Shown here: in pieces, positions 23,069 to 33,128 of the stretch
Layout: each line of letters opens with the position of its first letter
Numbering within the stretch: the stretch's first letter is position 1
From: Trichostrongylus colubriformis
Lineage: Eukaryota; Nematoda; Chromadorea; Rhabditida; Trichostrongylidae
Reading direction: 5' to 3'
Length of the DNA stretch: 64,000 nucleotides
Assembly: GCA_963978905.1 (NCBI GenBank)
Contig: OZ022259.1
Location: 11,470,001-11,534,000 of the forward strand
Translations under genes and position numbers: made by a program
Notes under the pieces: model-generated
What the model was told of the DNA's origin: nothing
What the model saw: only the letters and a program-made list of their open reading frames with translations
Databases searched by the model: none

Positions 23069-23700
23069 TTTCAGAATACATCAGGAGGTGCTAAAGCTCG
23101 GAGTTATTCAAAGAGGAATCCCAAAGTTGCAGAGACCAAGCTAGGATGGGGACTTGTAAAGGCCATGAGTAAGGAGGACAATAATTGTTGAAGGAATTGG
23201 CCTCGAAGAACTCGAAATTATATGCGTCAAAGCACAGGGGCACGCAGGAGTGGCAGAAGTGCCCATACTGCTCACATATTGGCAAGCCTAACAAGCTACC
23301 ATAAAACAAGGCTACATGCCGGCAAATAAGGCGGTAAAGTGCTCTCATAAGTGAGTTAAAAAGGAAAAGGCAAAGTATCCCAGAGGGATCCCATTATTTC
23401 TAAGCACATACCCATCTTCCATCCTTTGAAAAAAAAGAAGACCAAGAAGATACAGATGGGAAAGAGAGCTAACAGCGGAAACAATCTAAGGTATTACAGT
23501 GAAAGAAAGATGGTCCCGTAAATGTAGATGAATCCGCCATTTATGAGGAAGGAACAAAGATCAATGCATTGTGCTGAAACAACGGCTGATACAATGACGA
23601 GTTTGAGGGATTCGGCGAGGATATTAAACTGAGAACGATGAACTCACATCAGCAAAGAGAGGACACGATCCATCTGGTCAACTACGCAGTTACGGGCAGT
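23069..23700 (+). pseudogene. Decayed coding sequence with a CPYC...C motif
   Basis: After TGACATTTCAG (ending 23074) the plus strand reads NTSGGAKARSYSKRNPKVAE, then TKLGWGLVKAMSKEDNNC, and stops. Another frame continues with KELASKNSKLYASKHRGTQE and WQKCPYCSHIGKPNKL, a zinc-finger-like CX2C with a later Cys, interrupted by stops. Further on (23480-23700) one frame reads SKHIPIFHPLKKKKTKKIQM, and the next reads NVDESAIYEEGTKINAL and DEFEGFGEDIKLRTMNSHQQ between TGA codons. The dense protein-like text split by stops and frame changes suggests an old gene or a retroelement gag-like region. The family is not recognised. Confidence 0.4.
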
Positions 23701-24775
23701 TAGAAGGCGGCCGAATGGAGTGGAGGCATGAAAAACTATGTGTGGTAGGGAGGCAGAGGCACCGCCTCCGCACTCCTAAAGCACTTGTACTACGCTATGT
23801 CGACTCTGAGCCTTTTTGGCCTTTCCTGCTTCGTAGAAGATATGTGAACCATAACCATAGTTGGCCAAGTTGCAGAATAAAATAAAAAATAAGATGCGAA
23901 ACTAAGAGCCACAGTAGACTTCTGAGCGTTCAGTAATCTACCAAGGACCCACGTAACCTCCTCTAGAAAGCGGAGAACCACACAAACACGCGAGCTTATA
24001 GACATTTTGGAATTCGCGGGCGCGCTGCATTAGTTTTTCAGCTGTTATCGGTGTTTATTCGGAACGAATTGGCCTCCACCAACTTCCTCGCTCGGCTTGT
24101 GCTTACTCTTAGAGGACTCCTACGTAGCGCTTTCTGTTGGATCAGGCCGGATGGTGAGCAGAAAATCGAACATGTCCAATAAGGTAACGCTGGTTGAGCC
24201 TACAGAGGCTGAGTCACAGGCCTAATGCTCTGATTAGCCGGTATCGCCCCGCCCGGAAAAGTGCTCGCATATAAGACAATCATGTAGAAACCTTTGTCGA
24301 TTCATATTTCAGTGCAGCAAAGGCGGAGGGAGCTTTGCTATCGGTTTGTAGATATCCGCGTTTCCTAGTCTTCCACTGCTTCCAGTGCTGTCAACCGTAC
24401 ACGGTTGGCACACAGCGTGATATCATCTTCGTTTTTCATTGATTTCACATTACGTTTTTCTCATTTCGCTAACTGCCTTCTTTCATTCCCCCATAAAACT
24501 TTAACTACCCAAGTTCGGCATCGTTTCAAACATCAGCTTGGGAATAGCGAGTATAAACCATGCGGAAGCGATGGGCTAGATTAGCCCAAGCAGAATTCGA
24601 TCACGAAAAATGCGGCATTGGTAATACCTCTGGGCCAGAGGGCCGTCACTATCGATAGATTACACCTTCCACGAGTCCGCCTGACTTTTCAGATCGACCG
24701 ACTGAATAAGAAGAAAAATCAGTACCTGTTTTAGAAAAAAGGAAATTAGCGGCATTATCACCGGAAGGGAGACAT
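23701..24775. other. No supported gene
   Basis: Unassigned; no repeats with clear ends. Confidence 0.35.
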
Positions 24776-25014
24776 GGGTGAGGCTACTTACTCCGGAAAA
24801 TCGCGTGGCCGCCCGCGGCGAGGGCGCGGCGGGTGCGAGTGCCAGTGGCAGGGCATGGCAGCCTTCAAGCGAGGCAGTGTGGCATGGGTGGAAGTGCAGA
24901 AGGTGGCACAGCCACGCTCTGCCGGGCTCCCAAGAGCAATCGATTCGCATGTCGTACTGGTGGCGCCGCAAGTGCGCGCCGCGAAGCCATTTTCCGGAGT
25001 AAGGAGCCTCACCC
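24776..25014. mobile_element. GC-rich MITE with 26-bp inverted ends
   Basis: The left end GGGTGAGGCTACTTACTCCGGAAAAT and the right end ATTTTCCGGAGTAAGGAGCCTCACCC are inverted repeats with one or two differences. The interior is strongly GC-rich against an AT-rich surround and shares GCAGGGCATGGC/GCCACGCTCTGCCG-like blocks with the element at 51801-51973. No coding capacity is credible: the overlapping open frames on both strands come from the palindrome. Confidence 0.8.
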
Positions 25015-25254
25015 AGTAGACACTATACAGAGATCAATTTGGTGAGCACCCTCCTCTTCTCTTCATGATATTTGTACTAGAATGTGAAGGAAATAGTCGA
25101 CAGCAAAGGAGCGAACTCAGTCATGCAGCAAGAAGGGCATTGAAAAACACACAAAAAAGAGAACGGCTAAGGGAACTCAAGACAAAATAGAGTGAGGAAG
25201 CATAGTGTGTGTCACTAAGACATAAAATTCGCGTTGCGGCATCCGGCGTGCGAC

Positions 25255-25350
25255 GTGTTTTGTGAGCGCGTGCCATACTAGATGGGTCCTGAAGTTATGA
25301 CGATGCTCTACGCCTTGTTCTGAATTTCAGGACCCAACTAGTACGCGGCC
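25255..25350. repeat. Imperfect hairpin
   Basis: GCGCGTGCCATACTAGATGGGTCCTGAA pairs with TTCAGGACCCAACTAGTACGCGG around a loop of about 35 bp. This is a short fold-back repeat. Confidence 0.6.
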
Positions 25351-26639
25351 CCTATCTCCTACCATCTCGCCAAACGCGGCCACGCCAATTTTCTATCTTA
25401 ATGGCACACACCCAGGGAAGCACATGGAAAGTAGTCTAGCAGGAGGGTGAGGAAACGATTGATCAGAGTGACGGAAGGCCCGTAAGACAAGTAGCAGGAG
25501 AGAGTGGGAGGGCCTCGGTTTGGGTAGGAGCAATGTGGATGCGTGAAATTGATGAGATTGAATAAAGCCAATTACCAAAAAGTGCACGATATCGAAAAAA
25601 GATGAATGGTTCAAAAAGGGTAATCACCTAGCCGTGAGGAGAACACAAATCTCGTTTGGCCGTGTCGATGGGCATGTTTCGTGATATGTGGACCACCTAC
25701 CACAGTACCAAGTCAAGTCTCCTAGCGCTGATAGCACACAGTGAGCAGCTGTCGAGTGGCCTGATGTCCCTTTTTCAAATCACCGCGGATTATGACTGGG
25801 TGCGAATGGAGATGTTTGAGTTAAACAGGCCACCTGTGTCTGATGTTATTGCAGTGCTAACGGTAGATTGCTTGAAAAGCATGAACCCTTAGATTGCAAT
25901 GAAAATCAGAGAATATAGAGAAAAGCGGGTACTTTTTATGGAAAGAAAGCCGTCCAGCTAGCATTTCGATGAGATTGAACAGATGACCTTCAGTGCACGT
26001 TCCGATTGTCTAGAGTTTTGTACTCAAAGGTCGTCTGACCAGTAGAACACAAAACGACATCAGCGGGAGCGAAACAGCTTGGCGTCCGCGCCACAGGAAC
26101 CAATGCGAAAACGGGATGCACCAACTAGTCATTGTAACGCAGGAGCCAGGCCGTTTCACCCTGGGAAGGTGTAAAAATCCTTCTGAGCAGGTCAGACTAC
26201 TTCTGTAATCAAGTTTCTAGCGAATTTCATGATTCATCAATTTTGCGCGCGGCTGTAGCGTGGTCGCCAGAGACATTCAAGCCAAGTGAGTGTTTTACCG
26301 TTTCCACGTATCAAACCATCCTCGAGTACAAATTTATAGCCAATTCGAGATTCGCCAGACCAGAATCACTTTCAAACCTCATTAGAATTGCTCTTCATCA
26401 TAGGGCAAAAAAATCTGTAGCGCTTCTTTTGTTCATTAGTTCAGGTCTAACCAGACATTTCTCAGGTTTGTTCCTATCTATTTGTCATTTTCCATATGGT
26501 TCACCTCATGAAATAAATATAAATCAAATATAAATAATTATAAATATTTTAACAAAAGACAGTATCATTTTAACATATTGTTTATTATTTTCTATTATTA
26601 TATTGTTATATTATTTGTTGCTATTTATTATTATTAATT
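25351..26639. other. No supported gene
   Basis: The frame 25656-25892 on the plus strand (GMFRDMWTTYHSTKSSLLAL...) looks somewhat protein-like but lacks splice support and homology. The region becomes very AT-rich at 26500-26640 (TTATTATTATT type). Confidence 0.3.
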
Positions 26640-26776
26640 CCGTGGCGTGAGCGCTATTCGCAGTTGACTTGTAATCGCTTCGAGACCCAACAACATGGCG
26701 CCTTTCGCTCGTCCGCATTGCTTCGCTTGCGACATGGCGCGGTACGAAATCCTGACATAAGGGTACACACCCGAAT
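26640..26776. repeat. Half copy of the 7746-7985 repeat family
   Basis: It shares CAACAACATGGCGCCTTT, GCATTGCTTCGCTTG and the terminal CGAAATCCTGACATAAGGGTACACACCC with the right half of 7746-7985. The matching left half is absent. Confidence 0.75.
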
Positions 26777-28029
26777 TCCTATGTAAAGGGTTCTCGCGCT
26801 GAGTGTTCTTCCTTTCAGATTCATGTGTTTTTTCCGCCTGCAATTTTAGAAAATGGACAAGTAGGGAAGAAAAAGAGCCTGGCTGATAGTTATTCCCGGG
26901 CTACATTGAACTACTTGCTCTTCCAGTGTGTTGCAATAATAATAGCTCGTAATATGTAGCTGTTAGCCTATAATTAAAACCCAAGAGAGCTTCTCCTTTG
27001 AACTCCGTTTTTCGAAAACAAGTATTCCCTATGGAACTATCGAAGCTCTCGCTTGCAGGAAATAGCCACATATGCTAGCGATCATGAAAGAGAAGCGGTT
27101 GAAAGGAAAATATGAAATGGATGCTTTGACTGTGATGCAGGAAATGGCTTCGGTCGGTGTTTTCTAGGATAGGGGGAGCGAAGGACAGACAGCGAGAGAT
27201 GTAGTGAGCAAGGAAACAATCTTGGATTGTAATAATGCAAAAACAGCTGAGGAATTCGAGCGATACCGATGCTGAAATATACAATGACGTAAAGACAAAT
27301 CACAGGTGTTCAAAGGAAAAAAAGAAAATGATGTAGTCACAGTTGATGGAGAAAATATGGGGACGAAGAGGGGCAAAAACTTGTGCTAGTTGGAGGGACC
27401 GCCCTCCTTGCGAACTTTCAATCCTAATCACCAAAAAGCCTCGTGATTGATGCTATCATTGACTCCTCTCATGAACAGGCGGAATGGGGCTTCTGACTTT
27501 CCCACCTTAATTTTTCCCCATTTTCTCTTTTTTTTTCCTTTCTGCAGTTGTTCCCCTCTTTCTCTTTCTCAACAACTCCATTGTTTTGGTGTTTTAAGGG
27601 TAAATAATACAAGCGCTAAAGTAGTTTGATACTATGACATTATTCAGTGAGAGTCTCGTCCATTTTACTGAGAATTACTTTGCCCAATGCTATGCTATGA
27701 TAGGCGACCTATGTATTTGTGCTCCAGACGGACCATTGCACAGTGCATGCCGCTGCAACAAAGTTCGTGGTTCGGTCAAATGTCTGCACTTCAACCATCG
27801 TTCTCTCTCAACACCGATCCCTTAAAATCTTTTCCATCTGGATAACTTTTCGATGGCAAAGAAAAACCTTTTGTTCGATATGATCGCGTAGCCGCCGCAA
27901 GTTTAAAGAGTTGTCAGAAAATATGTTCTTCGTGTCGAATCACATGATCTCCATCGAAGAAAAGATAAAAGAGGTATTACATGCATGGATTCCGACATAG
28001 AGAGTGTATTTCTACTATACATAAAACGT
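26777..28029. other. No supported gene
   Basis: AT-rich unassigned sequence with several frames below any credible coding quality. Confidence 0.35.
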
Positions 28030-28500
28030 TTCGTCTGTCAGTACGTCCCTCCGTCAGCCACTCTGTCCGTCCCTTTGTCCCTCCGTCCGTATGTCATGAA
28101 ATTAGGTAACATATGAAAAACGACCCGTGGAGATGGGGACAAGTGTGGTATGGGTAGGGCATGGAACAAGAATTAAAGACCACATATGTACCAAGTTAAG
28201 CTCCGCCCACGGTGGGTGGGGCGTGCTGTGGAATGTCCGTTTTCAGCCGAAAATTGCTATATGGGATCGAATGTACACCAAACGTGGGGGACGGGTGGAT
28301 TGAGGTCAGGCATGAGTTTTTTGAAGCCATGAAAGAAGCATGAGCACAGTGGGCGGAGCATTTGCAGTGGTGGGCGGGGCGACGTTACTGAAAAACGACT
28401 TGTGGAGATGGGGACAAGTGAGGGATGGGTAGGCCATGGGACAAGAAATGAGGAGCTGCTCCCACAGGGGGTGGAGTGTGCACTGAAATACCCTGTCCTC
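28030..28500. repeat. GTCC microsatellite followed by a diverged tandem repeat
   Basis: 28035-28092 is rich in CCGTCC/CCTCCGTC units. Next, AAAAACGACCCGTGGAGATGGGGACAAGTG (28115) is repeated as AAAAACGACTTGTGGAGATGGGGACAAGTG (28390), each followed by GGATGGGTAG-CATGGGACAAGAA-like and then GGTGGGTGGGGCGTG/GGGGGTGGAGTGTG wording. A related block (GATCCGCCCATGGTGGGCGGAGCATGCGAAT) lies at 33640-33670. Confidence 0.7.
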
Positions 28501-29117
28501 AAGAAAAAGAGCAATTTCGATTGACCTACTGACGGGCATGGTGTTTCGCACACAGTGTGCCCCAGCCAACTGGTATATTTAGAAAGTACAAAATGAATAG
28601 GTGAACGGGTGGAGCGGCACGTTAGGCGAGTGCTAGAATAAGCGAATGAGACACATGGAGCTGATGGTGACACCGATTAAGGTTTGAGCATCGTTAAACT
28701 AAACTTGGAAGTAAAAACGAATCCTGCGACCTAGAAATCCCTGGTAGCGAAGTTTTCTAATTCACTCATCAAGTAAAGAAACCGGCAATAAAAATTGGTG
28801 CAACGAAAATGGAATAAAGCATATAAATGACAGGGAATATGCAGAGTAGAAATAGAAGATGAGCGTGAATCTAACGACCGGTGATCAACAGCATTCATTA
28901 CAGTCAGAGTCAATGAAACGGGGATAGACAGGGTACTGCTATGCTGAGCCTGTTTCTTGAACGCTCATCGAGAAATCTCCTTGCAAGTTAGGAAGTGGCA
29001 TACAAATGAAAGCACTGCAGTTTTTTGTGCTGTCCTCAAAAGTGTAAAAATGCCAAAAATACCTAGTTGTAGTACATTTTCCGCAAAATTTTTCTCGAAT
29101 TTTTGGAGTGCTAATAA
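28501..29117. other. No supported gene
   Basis: Unassigned sequence without clear exons. Confidence 0.3.
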
Positions 29118-29166
29118 AGGAAAACTGATCAGTTATGTGCGACGCACATAACTGATCAGTTTTCCT
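29118..29166. repeat. Perfect 49-bp palindrome
   Basis: AGGAAAACTGATCAGTTATG and onward is exactly mirrored around the central A at 29142, giving 24-bp arms with a one-base centre. It is too symmetric to be chance and would extrude as a cruciform. Confidence 0.95.
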
Positions 29167-29851
29167 CGACGGAACAAAGCCCTCCAACTACTTTATAGGC
29201 TACTGGGAAAGTCGTGGGTCGTTTTGCACATTAACAAGATAAATCGAAATTTCAAAGCGCCCGACTCAGATCATACTTATTGTGCTCCTTGAACAGCTAA
29301 GAAAGTTGCTCATCCTGGATATAGGCTTTCCGATTACATAAGAATGTTGAGATATTATGAAAATTTTGAGGTGCCGCGAAAAAGGCATTTTTCACAACAT
29401 GTTTTCACTCTACGACGTTTTGTTTAGTCGCGCGGCAATGAAGGCAGCTACAAATTTCAGCCTCACATGGGGAAAAGGCATTGAGCTAGATGGACCGTGG
29501 TTTGAGAAGGGCTGAAATGAAAATGAATCTTTAGAATTTTTGGTTGATCAAAGCGCTTCAACTATAACAGTAAAAAGCGATGAGCGTTCGCATTTGCAGG
29601 GCATAACTAAAATTGTTGGCTCCCCTAAATGTGGTTAACCACCTCAGGATGCTTTCTATCTGCAAAACAAAAAGTGGGTGCTGCGTGACTCCTCGGCAGC
29701 CTTACGTGACAGCATTTTTCACCGACTGTCTTCCAGAAATTGAAGGAGTTGCACGCTTAAGTCTTTACTCGTCCGTCATACTCGTCAGATCCAGCGCTAA
29801 TCAAATGCCATCCTTCCAAATATCTGCACTGGTACTTCAATAGCAAAATGT

Positions 29852-30092
29852 TCAGGATGCATGATGATTTGGAGTCGATTTCGTACGATTTCGTGCAATG
29901 TAATTCGTCAGCCTTTCACAAAAATGTGACACGCAAGTATGCAAATGCCTGACGAATCGAATGGTGTTATTCAATGAGAAATCATGCAGTTTGAGCAATT
30001 TTTTTTTGTCAATTTTTGAGTTTTCGCGTTTTTGTTCGGATGAGTGCAATGAATTGGGGAGGCCAGCGGTTTTCTTACTTCGCCTGGCAATT
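29852..30092 (-). CDS. Last exon of an unidentified four-exon gene
   Basis: The acceptor GGTTTCAG (ending at 30093) matches the nematode consensus. The frame continues the previous exon's phase (AA|A), runs 80 codons and stops with TGA at 29852-29854. It reads IARRSKKTAGLPNSLHSSEQ, a lysine-rich linker, then FSLNNTIRFVRHLHTCVSHF and CERLTNYIARNRTKSTPN. The basic, helical character is protein-like. FCERL resembles a word from nuclear receptor ligand-binding domains, but I would not assign a family on this basis. Confidence 0.55.
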
Positions 30093-30232
30093 CTGAAACC
30101 TTTCAAACTAATATAGATGGAAAAACCTTTCTAACCTTCAGGGCTCTGCGTCGCTTCTTGTCAAGAATACACTTTACTTGAGAGGAATTTAAAGGATCTC
30201 GTTCTGAGCGTGCGAGTGGGACAGAAGCTTAC

Positions 30233-30428
30233 TTTTCAAACCCCATATTTCCTTTGTTGATTGCTTGCAAGGCTGTGCTGTTTCCTATGCGTGCTTTGAA
30301 GCTAAATTTGAAAACGTAGCGTTTGCTGTCGTGAATCATTTGAAAATCCGTGAAGGCACGTAACAATTCGAACCATCCGTGGGTGAATAACACCATTTGA
30401 TTTGTCACGTATAAATGAATTACCTTTT
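30233..30428 (-). CDS. Exon 3 of the unidentified gene; weak nuclear-receptor-LBD resemblance
   Basis: It reads EKVIHLYVTNQMVLFTHGWF, then ELLRAFTDFQMIHDSKRYVF, KFSFKARIGNSTALQAINKG and NMGFEK. The donor is GAAAA|GTAAGC and the 140-bp intron ends in TTTCAG. The segment NQMVLFTHGWFELL resembles the helix 3-5 signature of nuclear receptor ligand-binding domains (DQ..LLK.GWFE.L in that family), which is suggestive only. No DNA-binding zinc fingers were found upstream in the window. Confidence 0.5.
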
Positions 30429-30525
30429 CTGATATTATCCGGGAACACTCCAAAATGATTTGGCATCAATTAATTCCATTTGGAATGGAATGTTCATCGC
30501 TCATTGCAATGGGGATCCAACGAAC

Positions 30526-30620
30526 CCATAGAGTGTGAGACTTTTGTGGCCTGGCCTGGGGATGGATCTTGACTTTGATCCGTTCGGTAATAGATCGTGA
30601 TATGATTACTTTTATTACGC
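30526..30620 (-). CDS. Exon 2 of the unidentified gene
   Basis: The acceptor is TTCCTAG and the donor is ATGG|GTTCGT. The phases (1 base in, 1 base out) match both neighbours. It reads RNKSNHITIYYRTDQSQDPS and PGQATKVSHSM, polar text without an identifiable domain. The donor is weaker than consensus, so the exact 3' border is uncertain. Confidence 0.4.
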
Positions 30621-30654
30621 CTAGGAACCATCGCAATAGCTTACAGCAACTCAC

Positions 30655-30707
30655 GTTCCGAATGAATCTAGTTGAACCCGCCACGAACATATGAGTTGAG
30701 ACAAAGA
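30655..30707 (-). CDS. Exon 1 visible of the unidentified gene
   Basis: The 53-bp exon lies between ACTCTTCACAG and the donor AAC|GTGAGT and reads SLSQLICSWRVQLDSFGT with the next exon's first base. It is short, but both borders are good. A mariner end begins only 28 bp upstream (30735), so the preceding intron contains transposon sequence. Confidence 0.4.
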
Positions 30708-30734
30708 CTGTGAAGAGTGATATGAGAGAAAATA

Positions 30735-31065
30735 TTAGGTTGTTGGGAAAGAAATGCGCGTTTGAACTTAAAAATTTATTTATTATAAAAACGAAAGTAA
30801 ACAAGATTAATTCAAAAGATAATTTCCATTCCTATCAATGACTTGTTGCCAAGGTTTATGCAAAGAATGGATTCCTCTTCCGAAGAACTCGGCCAACTGC
30901 GACTCAAAGTAGTCGGACACCCAGAGTTGGACTTCTTCGCGGATTGTGAACTTTCTTTCGACCATGGAGTGCTGCATCGACCGGAACAGATCGTAGCGGA
31001 TGGTGCCACCAGGTCTGGGCTGTATGGTGGTTGAGGCAGGACTTATCAGCTGTGTTCTGCCCATT
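30735..31065 (-). mobile_element. Mariner 3' end fragment
   Basis: The end reads TTAGGTTGTTGGGAAAGAAATG beside TA. The minus strand 30807-31064 encodes a transposase C-terminus: RYDLFRSMQHSM, then VQLWVSDYFESQLAEFFGRGIHSL and WQQVIDRNGNYLLN. No opposite end is visible, so this is a truncated remnant. It lies in the presumed upstream intron of the gene at 29852-30707. Confidence 0.75.
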
Positions 31066-32028
31066 TACAGTCTGTTAGCACCGATAATGGGATAGAGGTA
31101 GCACCGGGTGGCTGCGAATGTTAATGTAGCTGTATTTCTATAGCAAATCTTTTCCGGAAAGTACTCTTTGATTGACACCAGTTTTTTTCATTCGCATTTC
31201 TTAAAAAACTAGCAAAAAACCTTAAATCCTTTGAGAGGGGTAGGAAAATCTGTGAAGATCATGCAGGACTTGTCACTCGTACCGCTGTTGTCACCGCGGC
31301 GCGTAGAACGAAGGAAGAAGGCAGCATGAGCTCAAACAGAGTGGCAGACAGTATTGTATACGTGCAGCAGAAAAGTAAAGATAGGCGCAATCTCCCATAC
31401 GACTTGGAATATTTTTCGAGCATAACGAGAACAAACAGCCGTTTCCAGTGAATATGGGCAAAAACCATGGTTGAATTATTGCAAGTGCATTACAATTATC
31501 ACCGTTCTCAGAGAAAAATATGTACATTAGAGAACAACAAAGAGCACTACAGAGTGATAAATGAATCGTACAACACATTTAGCGTTATACCACGTTTCTT
31601 TCAGGCTATTTAGGTTCAAGTTCAGTTTTTTTTTTGTGGTTTAGAAGGGCTCGTTCCTTCAGCACAAACCACAGTGCTTTCCACAAAGCCGGTAAATTTA
31701 ATGACTCAAGGCTGGCTTTCTGATCAATGGTGCGCTATACTCTTGCAGAGCAAGGCCGGGCAATTGCTTGTTGCCTGAACATGAACAACTCCACAGTCAT
31801 TCTACACTACGAGAGACCCAAAAAAATGAAGTCCGATGTTTCTAAGGATCTCGTAACGGGGGTTGAGCCTGGCGTCGAGGAGTTTACGAAAATGCGACTA
31901 CCTTCTGCTTCTCCTCTCCGACAACCTTCTCTCAGCGATCGATGCCACCGAAACTGTTTGTGTCTCTATAGTCGAACTGTCTTTTCGAAAGAGATCATCA
32001 TTCGAACAATCATACAACCGCTGTCTAG
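31066..32028. other. No supported gene
   Basis: Unassigned sequence. Frames at 31259-31578 (minus) are rich in Cys/Leu/Ser and look spurious. Confidence 0.35.
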
Positions 32029-32030
32029 TA

Positions 32031-32708
32031 TTAGGTTGTAGGGAAGGTTCTTTCGTTTTTTTAAAAAGGTGCTTTTTTTTCTCCAAACTGCTTTCCAGCA
32101 ATTTCTTCTGCACATGAACATGTAGAACATGTTCACAAGCATCTATAAGTATTATTGTCTTCCATCTCCCGGACAATCCTTTTCGGCAAAAAAAAATATA
32201 GTAAAGGTCAACGTCATCTTAATCACCAAAGGTTTTTTTCGAATGGCGTTAGATAGGGAAGGGAAAAAATGATAGTCCGATGGAGCAAGGTCAGGTCTAT
32301 AAGGTGGATGGGGCAGCACTTCCCATTCAGGCACGAGAATTTTTGGCGAGTCAATTTTTTGGCGTGTCTTCCCACATATTGAAAAAGTGACTCGCCAAAA
32401 ATTCTCGTGCCTGAATGGGAAGTGCTGCCTCATCCACCTTATAGCCCTGATCTTGCTCCATCAAGCTATCATATTTTCCTTTTTCTATCTAACGCCATTC
32501 AAAGAAAAACTTTCGATAATGAAGATGACATTGACCTTTGATATAATTATTTTGCCGAAAAAGGTCATCCGGGAGATGAAAGACAATAATGTCTATAGAT
32601 GCGTGTGAACTTGTACTACATGTAAATGTTCAGAAGAAATTGCTGAAAAGCAGTTTGGAGGAGAAAAGCACGTTATTAAATAACGAAAGAACTTTCCATT
32701 CAACCTAA
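32031..32708. mobile_element. Palindromic fold-back mariner derivative, second lineage
   Basis: The ends read TTAGGTTGTAGGGAAGGTTC and GAACTTTCCATTCAACCTAA, with TA on both sides. The minus strand of the left arm reads VPEWEVLPHPPYRPDLAPSD. The plus strand of the right arm reads the same transposase region again (VPEWEVLPHPPYSPDLAPSS). The arms of about 320 bp flank a short centre near 32350-32385, where CGAGAATTTTTGGCGAGTCA is mirrored. It is 678 bp in all. Its ends and protein differ from those of the 21353-22030 family, so this palindrome arose separately. Confidence 0.9.
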
Positions 32709-32773
32709 TACATAATATGATCAACTATTGACGACCATTTCATAGGAGTCGATAAACCGGCATAAAATTTCCT

Positions 32774-33128
32774 CTACGGTGGAGAGGATGGATTTTCCTC
32801 AAGTGCATGGGCGTTGGGGAATTGTCGAAGAAACTGATAAATGCGACCCCTAAAGTCGACGCCAACTTTTCGACCTGAAATACGGATTTCCCTCCAAGAT
32901 TTGAGTCTGCCCGCAACTACGGAAATAAGCAATTTCTTCTGAACACGGTCGATGATGTCCGAGATCATGAATCGCAGAACAATTGAATGGATGTCACCGA
33001 CTGTGATTTGTGACGATTCAAAAAAGGTCATAGAATTACTTTTTGAAGTTGCTTTCATAACGCTGTTTTTCCAAGATTTTTTTAAGGAGTACGAAATCAG
33101 CTTTTGAATGCCTCCCATTATCACTCAT
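32774..33128 (-). CDS. Candidate 5' coding region, unknown protein
   Basis: On the minus strand an ATG at 33126-33128 opens MSDNGRHSKADFVLLKKILE and KQRYESNFK, with a GTAATT donor candidate after it. A second open block (about 32785-33003, after AAATCACAG) reads GDIHSIVLRFMISDIIDRVQ, then KKLLISVVAGRLKSWREIRI, SGRKVGVDFRGRIYQFLRQF and PNAHALEENPSS. The two blocks look coding but do not join cleanly in phase with the best donor; a weaker GTTATG donor would join them. It may be the start of the gene whose end is at 29852-30707. No domain is recognised. Confidence 0.35.

Noticed and set aside
24490..24520. Spliced-leader-like text TTTAACTACCCAAGTTC, resembling the nematode SL1 core.
   Set aside because: It lacks the leading GGTTTAATTACCC and the GT donor after the leader, and no Sm site or hairpin follows; chance similarity. 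The same applies to AATAATTACCCAAGG at 55256-55270.
24774..25045. Multiple overlapping 70-80 codon frames on both strands.
   Set aside because: They arise from the GC-rich palindromic MITE, which opens frames on both strands.
29852..30707. Firm assignment of the four-exon gene to the nuclear receptor family.
   Set aside because: Only one short block (MVLFTHGWFELL) resembles the LBD; there is no zinc-finger domain and no AF-2 helix.
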